Under the pieces are notes generated by a model. That model was not told the origin of the DNA and searched no databases. It saw only the letters and a list, made by a program, of their open reading frames with translations. Positions 45,264 to 54,309 of a stretch of 64,000 nt of DNA are shown piece after piece. The position numbers were made by a program, and so were the translations under genes. Positions within the stretch are counted from its first letter, which is position 1. Each line of letters starts with the position of its first letter. Source of the DNA: Streptomyces tuirus. Lineage in GTDB: Bacteria; Actinomycetota; Actinomycetes; Streptomycetales; Streptomycetaceae. Location of the stretch: NCBI GenBank assembly GCA_018195615.1, contig JAGTPG010000002.1:1364001-1428000 (forward strand), in the 5' to 3' direction.

Positions 45264-46376
45264 GTGTCGCTCAGGGAACCCATCGGTAAGCAGGGGCGCG
45301 CCGGTGCGCTGGATCGACTCATGCTCGCCATGCAGGCAGCGCTCCGAGTCGTTGATGTGCAGTCGAGCTACCTGGAGACGGTCAGCGGCGTCGTGGGCGC
45401 GGACGCGTACGGCTTCTCCCACTTCGACGCGCTCGACCAACGGCTGAAGCCGCTGAGCGTGGTAACGCGTGAGGCGCCACACCGCCTCGTGCCCGACTAC
45501 AACGAGCTCGGCGCCGATCAAGACCCGATCCTTGCCGCGGCCCTCACCGCCAACGCACCGATCGACAGCAGTCGGTTGATGCCACGGGATGCCTGGCGAG
45601 AGCAGTCGCTGTGCGTGGTGCTCAACCGGCATGGCCTGCATCACTCGATGGTCGTTCCCCTTGTCGGCCGCAACTCCGAGTTGCTTGGCGCGCTGTACCT
45701 CGCACGCGGCGAGGAGTCCCGCGCGTTCACCCCCGCCGACATCGCGGGCATGACGATGGCCAAAAGGCACGTCGAACTGGCGCTTGACCGGGCGGTCCAG
45801 CACGAGAGCGCCGACCAGCGGGGCTCAATCCTGGGGTGGGCCATGAACCAGCTCGAGATCGCGACGATCGTGACCGCGGACGACGGCCGGACCTACTTTG
45901 AGAATCAGGCCCTGCGACGCCTCGTACGCGCGCACCGGGGCGTGGGGCCCTTGGTCGCCGAGTTGGTCTCCGAGAACATCGTCCTGCTGCGTCGCGGACC
46001 GCAACGCGTGGTGTTCGGTGCCAGTGCCTTGCCAGACGGCGGGAACGCACCGGACGCCCACAAGAGCCGGGCAGGCCTCCGGCTCACTGTCAGAACCCTT
46101 GCTCTGCGGCCAGGGCAGAGTTCAACGGTCTCTTTCGTCTTCCTGCAGCGCGGCAGCGTGGCCGCGCCGGTGGACCACGTGCCGCTCTCGGCTCGCGAGC
46201 GCGAGATCGTCACCTGGGTGGCCGAGGGCTTGACCAACCGCCAGATCTCCGAGATGGCCTTCGTGTCGGAGAACACGGTGCGCGAGCATCTCAAGCGTGT
46301 GTTCCGCAAGTTGAACGTCCACAGCCGGGCAGAACTCGTGCAAGCGGTGTGGCAGGGCAGCGACGAAACGCGGTGA
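45264..46376 (+). CDS. GAF-domain LuxR-family transcriptional regulator 1
   Basis: This one-component regulator has about 370 residues. An N-terminal GAF-like sensor spans residues ~15-170 (YLETVSGVVGADAYGFSHFD, LHHSMVVPLVGRNSELLGAL), followed by a degenerate PAS-like middle part (LEIATIVTADDGRTYFENQA). The C-terminal GerE HTH reads LSAREREIVTWVAEGLTNRQ to ENTVREHLKRVFRKLNV. The GTG at 45264 has GGAGG with 6 bp spacing; the longer upstream frame has no ribosome site. It shares its layout with the regulators at 50229 and 51411. It lies inside the operator cluster and is a candidate regulator of the 41-bp sites. Confidence 0.88.
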   Translation: MSLREPIGKQGRAGALDRLMLAMQAALRVVDVQSSYLETVSGVVGADAYGFSHFDALDQRLKPLSVVTREAPHRLVPDYNELGADQDPILAAALTANAPIDSSRLMPRDAWREQSLCVVLNRHGLHHSMVVPLVGRNSELLGALYLARGEESRAFTPADIAGMTMAKRHVELALDRAVQHESADQRGSILGWAMNQLEIATIVTADDGRTYFENQALRRLVRAHRGVGPLVAELVSENIVLLRRGPQRVVFGASALPDGGNAPDAHKSRAGLRLTVRTLALRPGQSSTVSFVFLQRGSVAAPVDHVPLSAREREIVTWVAEGLTNRQISEMAFVSENTVREHLKRVFRKLNVHSRAELVQAVWQGSDETR

Positions 46377-46545
46377 GCGGTGGCCGCCTCGCGTCGGGCC
46401 TGCGTGATAGTCCATGTTCGGGTGACAGGCAGGGCACGGTCGGTGAGCCTACGCTCCCGGAATCGAGCCGAGCCACCGAGCCACGAGGCACTGGAGGGCT
46501 CGCTCCAGCAGGCCCACATGGACGGCACACCCGGTGGAGGTAGTC

Positions 46546-46908
46546 ATGCCCAAGTTCACTCAAGTCGACGAGCGGGAGTGGATTCACGAGGACGTCGTCG
46601 GTCACGCCATCGACCGCTGCAAGCTGTGGTACGACGGTCATGGCCTGTCGTTTTCCTTGGTGAAGATGCCCGCCGATCACGAGCTCAGTCTGCACCGGCA
46701 CGAGACATGGGTGGCGGTGTTCGTGGTGGAGGGCGCCATGAAGTGGGAGGGCGACGGGCAGGAACGGACACTCGACGCCGGCGGCTTCTACTTCGTGAAC
46801 CCGGGCGAGGAGCACGTGGAGACCTCCCTCAAGGACACACTCGTGCTGATCGTCAAGGCCGAACCCAACATCCAGTACCCCATCGACACCGACGGCGACC
46901 GCAGGTAG
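46546..46908 (+). CDS. Cupin-domain protein
   Basis: This single-domain cupin has about 120 residues. Both cupin motifs are visible: HELSLHRHETWVAVFVVEGAMKWEG with metal-binding His residues, and FYFVNPGEEHVETS. The ATG at 46546 is chosen because GGAGG lies 5 bp before it; the GTG at 46534 is not supported. It could be a small dioxygenase, isomerase or binding protein. A strong hairpin follows 25 bp after the stop. Its relation to the upstream LuxR gene (170 bp away, same strand) is unclear. Confidence 0.85.
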   Translation: MPKFTQVDEREWIHEDVVGHAIDRCKLWYDGHGLSFSLVKMPADHELSLHRHETWVAVFVVEGAMKWEGDGQERTLDAGGFYFVNPGEEHVETSLKDTLVLIVKAEPNIQYPIDTDGDRR

Positions 46909-46933
46909 CCCATCAGCATGTGTCTTTGACGAG

Positions 46934-46966
46934 CCTTGTCAGATCGCGCAGAGCGATCTGACAAGG
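46934..46966 (+). terminator. Hairpin terminator after cupin gene
   Basis: A perfect 14-bp inverted repeat (46934-46947 with 46953-46966, loop GCAGA) lies just after the cupin stop codon. Confidence 0.8.
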
Positions 46967-47410
46967 CAGCGGCACGTGGCCCCAGCTCACAGGCGAAACG
47001 GCCGCCAAGTAATCAGGGTGTCGGCGTGCGTGAACAGCACATCGACCGGCCGAGAACGTCACGGCGTGATCGCTCGTGGCGTGATACCAGCCGATGGGCC
47101 GCGTGTGCATCGTGAGCCGACGGAGCTCCGGGGACGGGTGATTCCCGAGCAGTCACCGGATGGCCAGCGAGAGCGGCACTCGCGCCATACCCCGGCAGGC
47201 GGCCGTGCCACCCGATCATGACGCAGGACGGCGCGGCCGCCGTGCGCTCCGCCCATGGACCGCCCTCGAAGCGGGTCGGTGGAGGACCGCAGGACGATCT
47301 GGAAGTCTCGCTGCGTGTACTGGGCCGTCACGCACAGCCCAGTACACGAACCGATCGCTCTGTGAGGCCAACGCCCTGAGGCCCCGGGCCGCGTCAGCGT
47401 CGAGTGTCGT
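46967..47410. other. Intergenic region without a recognised gene
   Basis: About 440 bp between the cupin terminator and the 3' end of the haloperoxidase-like gene contain no supported frame, RNA or repeat. Confidence 0.4.
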
Positions 47411-48673
47411 TCACAGGGAACCGAACAGGCGCCACTGGTTGAACAGGGTGTGCACCGCGACGCGCTTGCCGAGGACGAGTCCGGCTTCGTCAGCCGAGCG
47501 GGTGTGAATGCCGGAGTACACGCGGGCGTTCAGGTTGTCGCGGGACAGCTGCTTCCAGGCCGTGTAGGTGCGGGTGACGCCGGGGGCCGACGGGCTGGTG
47601 ACCTGGAAGGGAGCGGTGCGGAAGCCGGAGAACGCCGTCAGGACCACTTCGGCCGATCCCGCGTACGTGTTGTGGCCGCTCGGGTAGTCGGGATGGGCCG
47701 GATTGTTGCTCAGCGACGTCCACGTGGGGTCGGGGTTGATCGTGCCCGTGCGGATGGCGGTGACCGGGCGCCAGCGCAGGTAGGTGTACTTGCTGTCGGA
47801 GGTGGCGATCTGCGTGTCCACCGAGGCGACGTGGAACAGCGCCACCAGCTTGGCCTGCTGGGCCAGGGAGCCCGCGGACCGGGCCACGGCGACCCGCAGC
47901 GGCTCGTTGTACAGCGTCAGCGAAAGGCTGGCCCAGAAGTTCGCGGTCTCGGTCTGGGCCGCTGTGCGCACCTTGCTGTTCTGCTCCCCGTACGCGCGGA
48001 CCTCGGCCAGATCGGCCCGGTAGCGCGCCGAGCCGAGGGCTGGGGGCGCCGGCGACCGGTACTGGTCGGCACTGTCCAGGAGGAACGGCTTGGCGAGCCG
48101 CGTGCCGAACTGAATGGCCGGAGCGGAAGCCGGCGGGGTGGGCTGCCACACTCCGGGAGCCGCATTCGGCACGGCGAACGGCCTGTTCACCGAAGCCGGG
48201 TCGAGGCCGTCGCCCTCACGGGAGGCGAGCACCAGCCGAGCCTGACGCACACCGGCCGCGACACCCTTCGACTCCGCCGGTCCGTCCGGGACCGCCTCCA
48301 GCGTCTTGTGCAGCGCGTCGTCCAGTTCCTTGGCGCGGGACGGGACCAGCGCCGTCAGGGAGGTGTGCACGGCGGACGCCAGGGCCGCTTCCTGGTAGTC
48401 GCCGCGATCGACACCGTAGGGGGTGTGCCGGGTGGCCCGGGCCGCCGCGAGCCAACTGATGGCCCAGGTACGGCTGTTGGTGACCTGCGCCAGCGGCGGG
48501 GCGCCGCCCGCCGCGATCGTGGCGACCGTCGTGTCGTACCACTGCAGCGCCACGGACGAGCGCTGCGGTTTTTTCTCCGAGGCGGCCACGGCGGGCTGGG
48601 CCGTGACGGAGGCGGTCAGGAGGGCGGCTGAGCCCAGTGCGATCAGGGCGGGAAGGCGGGTTCTGAGGTTCAT
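47411..48673 (-). CDS. Secreted vanadium-dependent haloperoxidase / PAP2-family protein
   Basis: This 420-residue exported protein has a Sec signal peptide (RLPALIALGSAALLTASVTA, cleavage near AVAAS). It carries the PAP2/vanadium haloperoxidase active site: LRWRPVTAI, then YPSGHNTYAGSAEV with the catalytic His, and RVYSGIHTRSADEAG with the vanadate-ligand His. It may oxidise halides with H2O2 or act as a phosphatase. The ATG at 48673 is preceded by GGAG; an ATG at 48685 overlaps that site. Unlike other genes behind the 41-bp element it keeps a leader of about 50 nt with a normal ribosome site. Confidence 0.88.
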   Translation of the reverse strand: MNLRTRLPALIALGSAALLTASVTAQPAVAASEKKPQRSSVALQWYDTTVATIAAGGAPPLAQVTNSRTWAISWLAAARATRHTPYGVDRGDYQEAALASAVHTSLTALVPSRAKELDDALHKTLEAVPDGPAESKGVAAGVRQARLVLASREGDGLDPASVNRPFAVPNAAPGVWQPTPPASAPAIQFGTRLAKPFLLDSADQYRSPAPPALGSARYRADLAEVRAYGEQNSKVRTAAQTETANFWASLSLTLYNEPLRVAVARSAGSLAQQAKLVALFHVASVDTQIATSDSKYTYLRWRPVTAIRTGTINPDPTWTSLSNNPAHPDYPSGHNTYAGSAEVVLTAFSGFRTAPFQVTSPSAPGVTRTYTAWKQLSRDNLNARVYSGIHTRSADEAGLVLGKRVAVHTLFNQWRLFGSL

Positions 48674-48727
48674 CGGTAACTCCATTGGGACGCGCGGTAG
48701 TTACTGCTGCCAAGAATGTGCAGGTCT

Positions 48728-48768
48728 ATTAGTGCACAGGGTGCACCAGTTACATCAACTGCACTATC
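48728..48768 (-). promoter_or_regulatory. 41-bp palindromic operator/promoter, site C (drives haloperoxidase-like gene)
   Basis: Read on the minus strand, the left arm is GATAGTGCA (one arm slightly degenerate), followed by GTTGATGTAAC, GGTGCA and an intact right arm TGCACTAAT. The flank AGACC is identical to that of site B, but here TGCAC follows instead of ATG. The start codon is about 50 bp further on, at 48673. The element therefore marks a promoter, not a translation signal. Confidence 0.85.
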
Positions 48769-48810
48769 GGGATTCAGTAAAATTCGCAGGTCCCCGCCTC
48801 CTCGTGAGGT

Positions 48811-49964
48811 TCAGGGAGCGGTGAGCGCACCCCGCCGCCGGATCATGTCCCGGTGGCGTGCCAACTGGTTCGCGGCGTTCACGCACAGACCACCGACCTG
48901 TACCCCGTCGCGGGCGTAGGCGGCCACCAGACGCTCACGGGAGACGTGCTCGATGCGCATGTCCATGGCGGCATGCGTGACGCCGACGAAGCGCATCCGG
49001 GCGTCGAACTGGTCCGACCACAGGTACGGGACCGCCTGGTAGGAGTCCTCGGCTCCGAGCAGGGACAGACCTGCATGACGGCCCTGCTCGACTGCGTTGG
49101 TCCACTGCTCGACGCGCATGACCTCGTCGAACAAGGGGTTGTACCAGCGGGCGACATCTCCTGCGGCGACCACCCCGGAAAGGCTGGTCCGCAAACGCTC
49201 GTCGCACACGACGCCGTCAGCGAGCAGCAGCCCGCTCCCCTCTAGCCACTCGACGGCGGGTACCGCCCGAGGGCGCCGACGACCAGGTCGGCTTCGATCA
49301 CATCTCCGTCGTGGAGGTGCAGGCGGTAGCGGCGTCCTGCCTTCTCCACCGCGACGGCCAGTGTCTCGCAGCGAACGGCCACGCCATGACGCTCATGGAG
49401 TTCCCGGAACCACGTACCGACCTCGTCACCCAGCACCCGGGCCAGCGGCGCGGGCGCGATCTCGACGACGGTGACCGAGCAGCCCCGGCGGCTGAGCGCG
49501 GCCGCGAGCTCCAGGCCGAGACAGCCGGCGCCGATCACCGCGACGTGCCGGACGGTGGACAGGCGGTGCCGCAGTGCCGACGCCTCCTCCAGCCGGCGCA
49601 GGGTGACGACGTGCTCGGCGCCGGCATCCAGGGTCTTCGGCTGTGACCCGGTGGCGATGACCAGGCCGTCGTACTCCACCCGGCCGCCGTCGCTGAGGGC
49701 GACGTACCGGTTCGCTCCGTCGAGACCGACGGCGACACGGTCCAGAAGCAGCGTGACGCCGTGGTCCGCGTACCACTGCGATGGCCGCAGGTCGAAGGGC
49801 GCCGGTGGTTGTCGCACACTTGCCTGGACCAGTGGCGGCCGGTCGTAAGGGAGATGCGGCTCGGCGCCCAGGACGGTGAGAGACCGGTCGAAACCCGCTT
49901 GCCGCAGGGCCTCGGCGGCATGGACTCCGGCCAGTGATGCGCCGACGACGACGATACGGTCCAT
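48811..49964 (-). CDS. FAD-dependent ferredoxin reductase-like oxidoreductase (apparent frameshift near 49258)
   Basis: This reductase of about 384 residues is related to the dioxygenase reductase at 25287. FAD motif GASLAGVHAAE lies at residues 8-18, then EPHLPYDRPPLVQASV, NAD motif GAGCLGLELA, and after a shift near 49258 the second FAD motif GVVAAGDVARWYNP and the C-terminal domain (VRVEQW region to MIRRRG). No ferredoxin or oxygenase gene is adjacent, so its electron acceptor is unknown. It lies between site C and the GAF-PAS-LuxR gene, divergent from the latter. The shift is at a CCC/GGG context and may be a sequencing error. Confidence 0.85.
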
Positions 49965-50228
49965 GCCGCTCGGATCCGGTTGCCACCCAGCCGATCGCTG
50001 GAGCGGAGTGTTCGCACGGAACGCGGAAGTAACTCGCATCAGGCAATCCCACTACTGCCGGGACTGCCCGGATGTCACCCGTCCGAGTACTTTCGCCGCC
50101 TCGTGCCTGCCCGATGCGCATCGACACCTTCCCAGGCATTTTCAGGCCTGCAATGCTGCGCTGCACGTTTGGGCGGCGGCCTCGGACACATGCGGCGCCT
50201 CGCAGAACGCAGCTGGAGGTACATCCCC

Positions 50229-51293
50229 ATGCCGGCTACTTCCCACATCCAGACCGCTCGCGAGCGCTGTTCACTGGCGCTTCAGTCGGCCCTGTCCCTC
50301 GAAGAAGTGGGACACGCGTTCATCGCTACCGCGGGTGACCTGCTGGCGTCCGACGCCTTGGGCCTCTATCGGTTCGAGAACACGGTGCCGGTGCCGGTGG
50401 ACGTGCTGTCCGACGCCGAGGGTGCCTTTCTACAGGAGTACGAGGAGTACGGCCGCGCGGACGATCCGGTTCTGGACTTCGTTCTCGATCACCGCAGACC
50501 CATCGACTCGACCCGCGCCGGGGCGCCGCGCCGCTGGGCGGAGAGCGGCGCCAGGGCAGCCCTCGCGGAAGTGGGTCTCACTCAGTCCCTGGAAGCACCG
50601 CTGATAGCCGCCGGTCACTTGCTGGGCACCATCAACTTCGCGCGGGCCGACCTCGATCGCCCCTTCGCCACGGTCGACCTCATCTCGGCACGGATGCTCA
50701 GCGAGCAGCTCAGCCTCGCGATCGAGCGGGCCCTGCGGCACGAAATGAGCCACCGCAGGAGCTCGGTACTGGAGTCCGCGCTCGATCGCGTACCCGAAGG
50801 TGTCATCGTGTCGGATCTCGACGGGAAGGTCGTGTTCTGCAACCGCGCCGCCGGTCGCGTGATGTCGCCGAGCACGTCCTCCGGCACGGCAACGCCCCCG
50901 GACGGTGCGCTCGCCGCCATGATGTCCGACGCGGCCTCGACCCTGCGCGCGGGGAAGCGGGTGCACTCCAACAGCGTCCGGCTGACCGACGGGTCGGGGC
51001 ATGTGGTGGTCAAGAGCTGGCTGCAGGACCAGCGCCAGGGGGTGGTGGTCACCCTGCTCAACCACGGCGAGGCGCCGGTCGTCGGGGCGCAGCCCGCGCT
51101 GTCGGTCCTGTCGGCTCGCGAGCAGGAGATCGCACGTCTGGTGAGCGAAGGACTGACGTCCAAGCAGATCGCCGAGCGGACCTTCATCACGGAGAACACC
51201 GTCAAGCAGCATCTGAAGCGGATCTTCGCCAAGACCGATGTCCGCAACCGTGCGGAACTCGTCCAGCTGATCTGGTCGAGCGGCTCGCACTGA
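50229..51293 (+). CDS. GAF-PAS-LuxR transcriptional regulator 2
   Basis: This 354-residue regulator has an N-terminal GAF-like domain (LEEVGHAFIATAGDLLASDA, LTQSLEAPLIAAGHLLGTIN), then a PAS domain (ALDRVPEGVIVSDLDGKVVF) and a C-terminal GerE HTH. The HTH reads LSAREQEIARLVSEGLTSKQ to ENTVKQHLKRIFAKTDV. The ATG at 50229 has GGAGG with 9 bp spacing. It converges with the related regulator ending at 51411 and is divergent from the reductase gene. With regulators 1 and 3 it forms a local trio and may bind the 41-bp operators. Confidence 0.9.
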   Translation: MPATSHIQTARERCSLALQSALSLEEVGHAFIATAGDLLASDALGLYRFENTVPVPVDVLSDAEGAFLQEYEEYGRADDPVLDFVLDHRRPIDSTRAGAPRRWAESGARAALAEVGLTQSLEAPLIAAGHLLGTINFARADLDRPFATVDLISARMLSEQLSLAIERALRHEMSHRRSSVLESALDRVPEGVIVSDLDGKVVFCNRAAGRVMSPSTSSGTATPPDGALAAMMSDAASTLRAGKRVHSNSVRLTDGSGHVVVKSWLQDQRQGVVVTLLNHGEAPVVGAQPALSVLSAREQEIARLVSEGLTSKQIAERTFITENTVKQHLKRIFAKTDVRNRAELVQLIWSSGSH

Positions 51294-51410
51294 CCCGAGC
51301 GGGGCGGGCCACGGCTGCCTTCGCGTCGATCCGGGCTCGTCGCTCTCGCCCTCGGCCTCCTGCGCCGGCCTCCTCGGTCTGCGGCAAGCCGCATCCCTGT
51401 GGGTGGCGCG

Positions 51411-52534
51411 TCACGCGCGTGCTGCCGCCCTCGCGCAGTCCTGGCACATGGCCGCTCCTTCGAGCACGCGCCGTGCGGCACCGACCAGTTGGGCCCTGTT
51501 GTGCACACCCAGCTTCCGGAACATGCGCTTGAGGTGCTGCTTGACGGTGTTCTCCGTGACGAACGCCTGCTCGGCGATCTGCCGGTTGGTCAGGCCTTCG
51601 GCCACCCACCCGGCGATCTCCAGCTCACGTCGTGACAGGCGGCGAGCACAGCACTCCCGGCCGGTGACCGGTTCGAACGAGGCGACGGAGACGGTCGTGA
51701 CGGTGGGTGTCCCCAGCGCGGCGGTTCGCACCCGGATCCGCCGTGGCTGGTCACCGTCGTCTGCCGCTCCCGAGGACACCAAAGCGGAAGACTCGGCCGC
51801 TCGGCGACCGACGGATCGCAGCTGCCCGGCATTGTGGCGGACCAGTGCGTCGAGGCGGTCTGACACGTCATGGCCCAGCCCGCGGGCCAGCTGCGCGCCC
51901 CGGCTCTCGGCGATCGGCCTGCCCTCCGCATCGCCCACGACCACCACGGCGCTCAACAGGTCGAGGACGTGGACCAGCACGGCGTCGGCGTCGGGGCGGG
52001 GGCTTGGGCGGGCTGTGCGGAGCAGGGCCGCGTGGACGTGCTCGACGACGTCTGCCAGGGCTGCCCGCTCGTCCTCACGGAACGGGTCGTGCGGGTGCCG
52101 CCGCCCCAGGCAGACGACAGTCACGCTCCCGTCGGAATCCTCGATGGCCAGGACCAACCCCTGGCTGAGACCCTGGCGGATCATCATCGTGTGAGCGGCG
52201 CTCGAGCGCCGTTCGCTCGGGGCAGCGTCCGGACGTCGACAGGCGCGCGGGACGACAGCGAGCGGCGCACGAGAGGGTCTTGTGCCGGGGTCAGCGCGCC
52301 GAGTTCGACCATACGTCGCGACAGGCCGGCGCGCAGCTGTGGGGAGCCACGCCAGTCGCGGCACTCGCCCTTGTCGTAACGGGCGACCGCATGAGCGTCG
52401 GTGCGTATGACTCGGGGCAGCGAGCTGAGACACGTGCGGTGGATGTCGGCAGCTGTGGCCGCGCGCTGAAGCTCAAGGAACAGCGTGGCGATCGCTGCGG
52501 GTGGGACATCTGCGGTCCCGGCGCTTGCGGCCAT
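51411..52534 (-). CDS. GAF-LuxR transcriptional regulator 3, split at an ATGA junction (probable frameshift at 52186)
   Basis: Together the two frames make a regulator of about 374 residues like regulators 1 and 2. The first part starts at ATG 52534 behind AGGAGG and holds the N-terminal half of the GAF domain (IATLFLELQRAATAADIHRT, AQDPLVRRSLSSRAPVD), ending at TGA 52184. The second opens at ATG 52187, overlapping as ATGATGA, with the rest of the GAF domain (IRQGLSQGLVLAIEDSDG), a PAS-like segment and the GerE HTH (LSRRELEIAGWVAEGLTNRQ, ENTVKQHLKRMFRKLGV). A break inside one domain favours an indel, but coupled translation of two polypeptides is formally possible. Confidence 0.82.
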
Positions 52535-52731
52535 CGTCCCTCCTGTGAGGTTCGACCCGATGGGTGCCGTCGGCATCCGCGTCGTCGACGCGTGCGCCAC
52601 GGCCGGTGAGCGGGGTCTCCGTGCCGACTGGCCGCAGAGGAGACATCGACGCCGGTGCCTTCACCCGAGTACTCGGCGGATGCGGCCCGGCAGCGGGGGC
52701 ATGTGACCGTGGGCCGAGCCTGGAGACCGGC

Positions 52732-53007
52732 TCATCCCGCCGGACAGTCGTCGGCCAGTGGTGGGGCTGGATCCCTCGCACGCCGGGAAGGAGTGACACG
52801 GCCCGGCCAGGCCGGCTCGACAGTCGCGGCGACGGTGCGCGCGCCGGCCTTTCGGCACTCTTCCGCTGCGATCGGGAGCCGCACGAAGGAGAACACTGTC
52901 CGTGTGTCACCACGGACGGGCCGGGCCACCTGCTCGGACACCGTCGACAGGACGTCCGGCGCTGGTCCGCACCGGCCGCCTCGGGGCCCGTGGGTCACGT
53001 ACGGCAT
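52732..53007 (-). CDS. Small hypothetical protein behind operator site F
   Basis: A 91-residue frame starts at ATG 53007, exactly 6 bp past the edge of a 41-bp operator copy, the same distance as in MBL paralog 3. There is no Shine-Dalgarno, as in the other leaderless genes. The other two frames on this strand close quickly. I recognise no domain; the middle (RTVFSFVRLPIAAEE, ARTVAATVE) looks protein-like, while the last ~30 residues are Pro/Arg/Ala-rich. It may be a genuine small regulon member or the decayed start of a former gene. Confidence 0.45.
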   Translation of the reverse strand: MPYVTHGPRGGRCGPAPDVLSTVSEQVARPVRGDTRTVFSFVRLPIAAEECRKAGARTVAATVEPAWPGRVTPSRRARDPAPPLADDCPAG

Positions 53008-53013
53008 GAACCC

Positions 53014-53054
53014 ATTACTGCATGCATTGAGCCGCTTCAATCAACTGCACCATT
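53014..53054 (-). promoter_or_regulatory. 41-bp palindromic operator/promoter, site F (faces left)
   Basis: Read on the minus strand it shows AATGGTGCAGTTGATT at the left and TGCAGTAAT as right arm. It is more diverged than sites A-C but keeps length, arms and the TTGAT core. It lies 65 bp from site D in the opposite orientation, making a divergent pair between the small ORF and MBL paralog 2. Confidence 0.72.
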
Positions 53055-53119
53055 GAGGCCAAAAGTGTGTCGCGGGTCACACCTGAGAAGCGCTGGGGAA
53101 TGAGCATGCGCGAACTGCC

Positions 53120-53160
53120 TTTAGTGCACTTGACGTAATCGGCACACCGTATGCGCCAAT
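53120..53160 (+). promoter_or_regulatory. 41-bp palindromic operator/promoter, site D (drives MBL paralog 2)
   Basis: The left arm TTTAGTGCA and core CTTGACGTAATCGG are well kept; the right arm is degenerate (TATGCGCCAAT). It ends 5 bp (CAGAT) before the ATG at 53166. An upstream in-frame ATG at 53151 lies inside the element and is therefore not the start. Confidence 0.8.
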
Positions 53161-53165
53161 CAGAT

Positions 53166-54178
53166 ATGACTTCTCACGCACCCAAGGCTGCCGAGGCATC
53201 CGTCCCCGGGCAGGCCCTCGAAGAAAATCTTCCCGACTACGCCCCGATCCCGCCGTCCGCCTTCGGCCCGCCCCTCAACGAGCTCGGTTACCACGTGGGC
53301 TCCATCGGAGAGAACCTGTACTGGGTCACCGACGGCAGCTACCAGGCGATGTTCCTGACCACGGAGACCGGAGTGGTCGTCGTCGACGCACCCCCGACCA
53401 TCGGGCACAACCTGCTGCGCTCGATCGACGACGTCACGCGCTCCACGGGCAAGCCGAGCACCGTGACGCACCTGGTGTACTCGCACGCACACGCCGACCA
53501 CGTCGGCGCGTCCGGCATCTTCGGCGACGACGTGGAGCGCGTCGGGCACGTGGAGACGGACCGCCTGCTGAAGGCAGCCGGCGACCCCAATCGCCCCACG
53601 CCGACCACCACCTTCGACGACCGGTACACCCTCGACGTCGGCGGAGAGCGGCTGGAACTGACCTACCACGGACCGAATCACACGGCCGACAACATCTTCA
53701 TCAACGCGCCCGTGTACGGCACCCTCTTCGTTGTCGACGTCATGTATCCCGGATGGGCTCCGTTCCAGAACCTCGCGCTCTCGACGGAGATCCCCAACTG
53801 GGTCAAGGCCCACCGGCAGATCATGGAATACCCGTGGACCACCTTCCTCGGCGGGCACATGGGCAGGCTGGGAACGCGAGCGGACGGCGAGCTGCTCGTC
53901 GAGTACGTGGAGGATCTCACCGCGCATGCCACGGAGGCCATCGCAGCGGTCGACCCGACGCCGTACTTCGGAAAGTACGGACCGTCGGGGAACTCCTGGG
54001 CCATGATGAAGCACTACTGGGCAAAGGTGGCCCACGAGGCCGCGCAGCCGGTGATCGCCAAGTACACGGGAAGGCTGGCGGGCGTTGACGCCTCCACCGT
54101 GGAGAACGCCTTCACCATGGTCACCTCGCTCATGCACGACGGGGCGTCCTCCCGGGCGCGTTGGGGATCCGGCCGTGA
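53166..54178 (+). CDS. MBL-fold metallo-hydrolase, paralog 2 (apparent frameshift near 54141)
   Basis: This cytoplasmic MBL-fold hydrolase of about 337 residues has no signal peptide. It shares the block LPDYAPIPPSAFGPPLNELG with paralog 1. The metal motif is HAHADHVGASG near residue 107, with later ligands in YHGPNHTADN and GGHMGRLG. The frame shifts within GGGG near 54141; in the corrected frame the protein ends VLPGALGIRP at TGA 54176-54178, like its paralogs. The ATG at 53166 is fixed by the adjacent operator. A hairpin follows. The reaction is unknown. Confidence 0.9.
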
Positions 54179-54216
54179 GTGGCCCGGTTCCGCCTCCTCG
54201 ATGACGGCTTCCGGCA

Positions 54217-54250
54217 TACGAGCCGGCGGTGGCTGACCGGCCGGCTCGTA
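54217..54250. terminator. Bidirectional hairpin terminator
   Basis: An 11-bp perfect inverted repeat (54217-54227 with 54240-54250), extendable by a further near-match, separates MBL paralog 2 from the converging alpha/beta hydrolase. Confidence 0.75.
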
Positions 54251-54309
54251 CGCCGCGGACCGACTTCGAACTGACGGCGGACGGTGATGCGACGCTCAAC
54301 GGCGGGATC

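Noticed and set aside
50040..50060. Possible seventh operator copy (CACTACTGCC) between the reductase and GAF-PAS-LuxR gene
   Set aside because: Only a few bases resemble an arm; there is no second arm at 32 bp and no TTGATG core.
53151..53165. Upstream ATG for MBL paralog 2
   Set aside because: It lies inside the 41-bp element, and the ATG at 53166 matches the spacing in all other leaderless targets.
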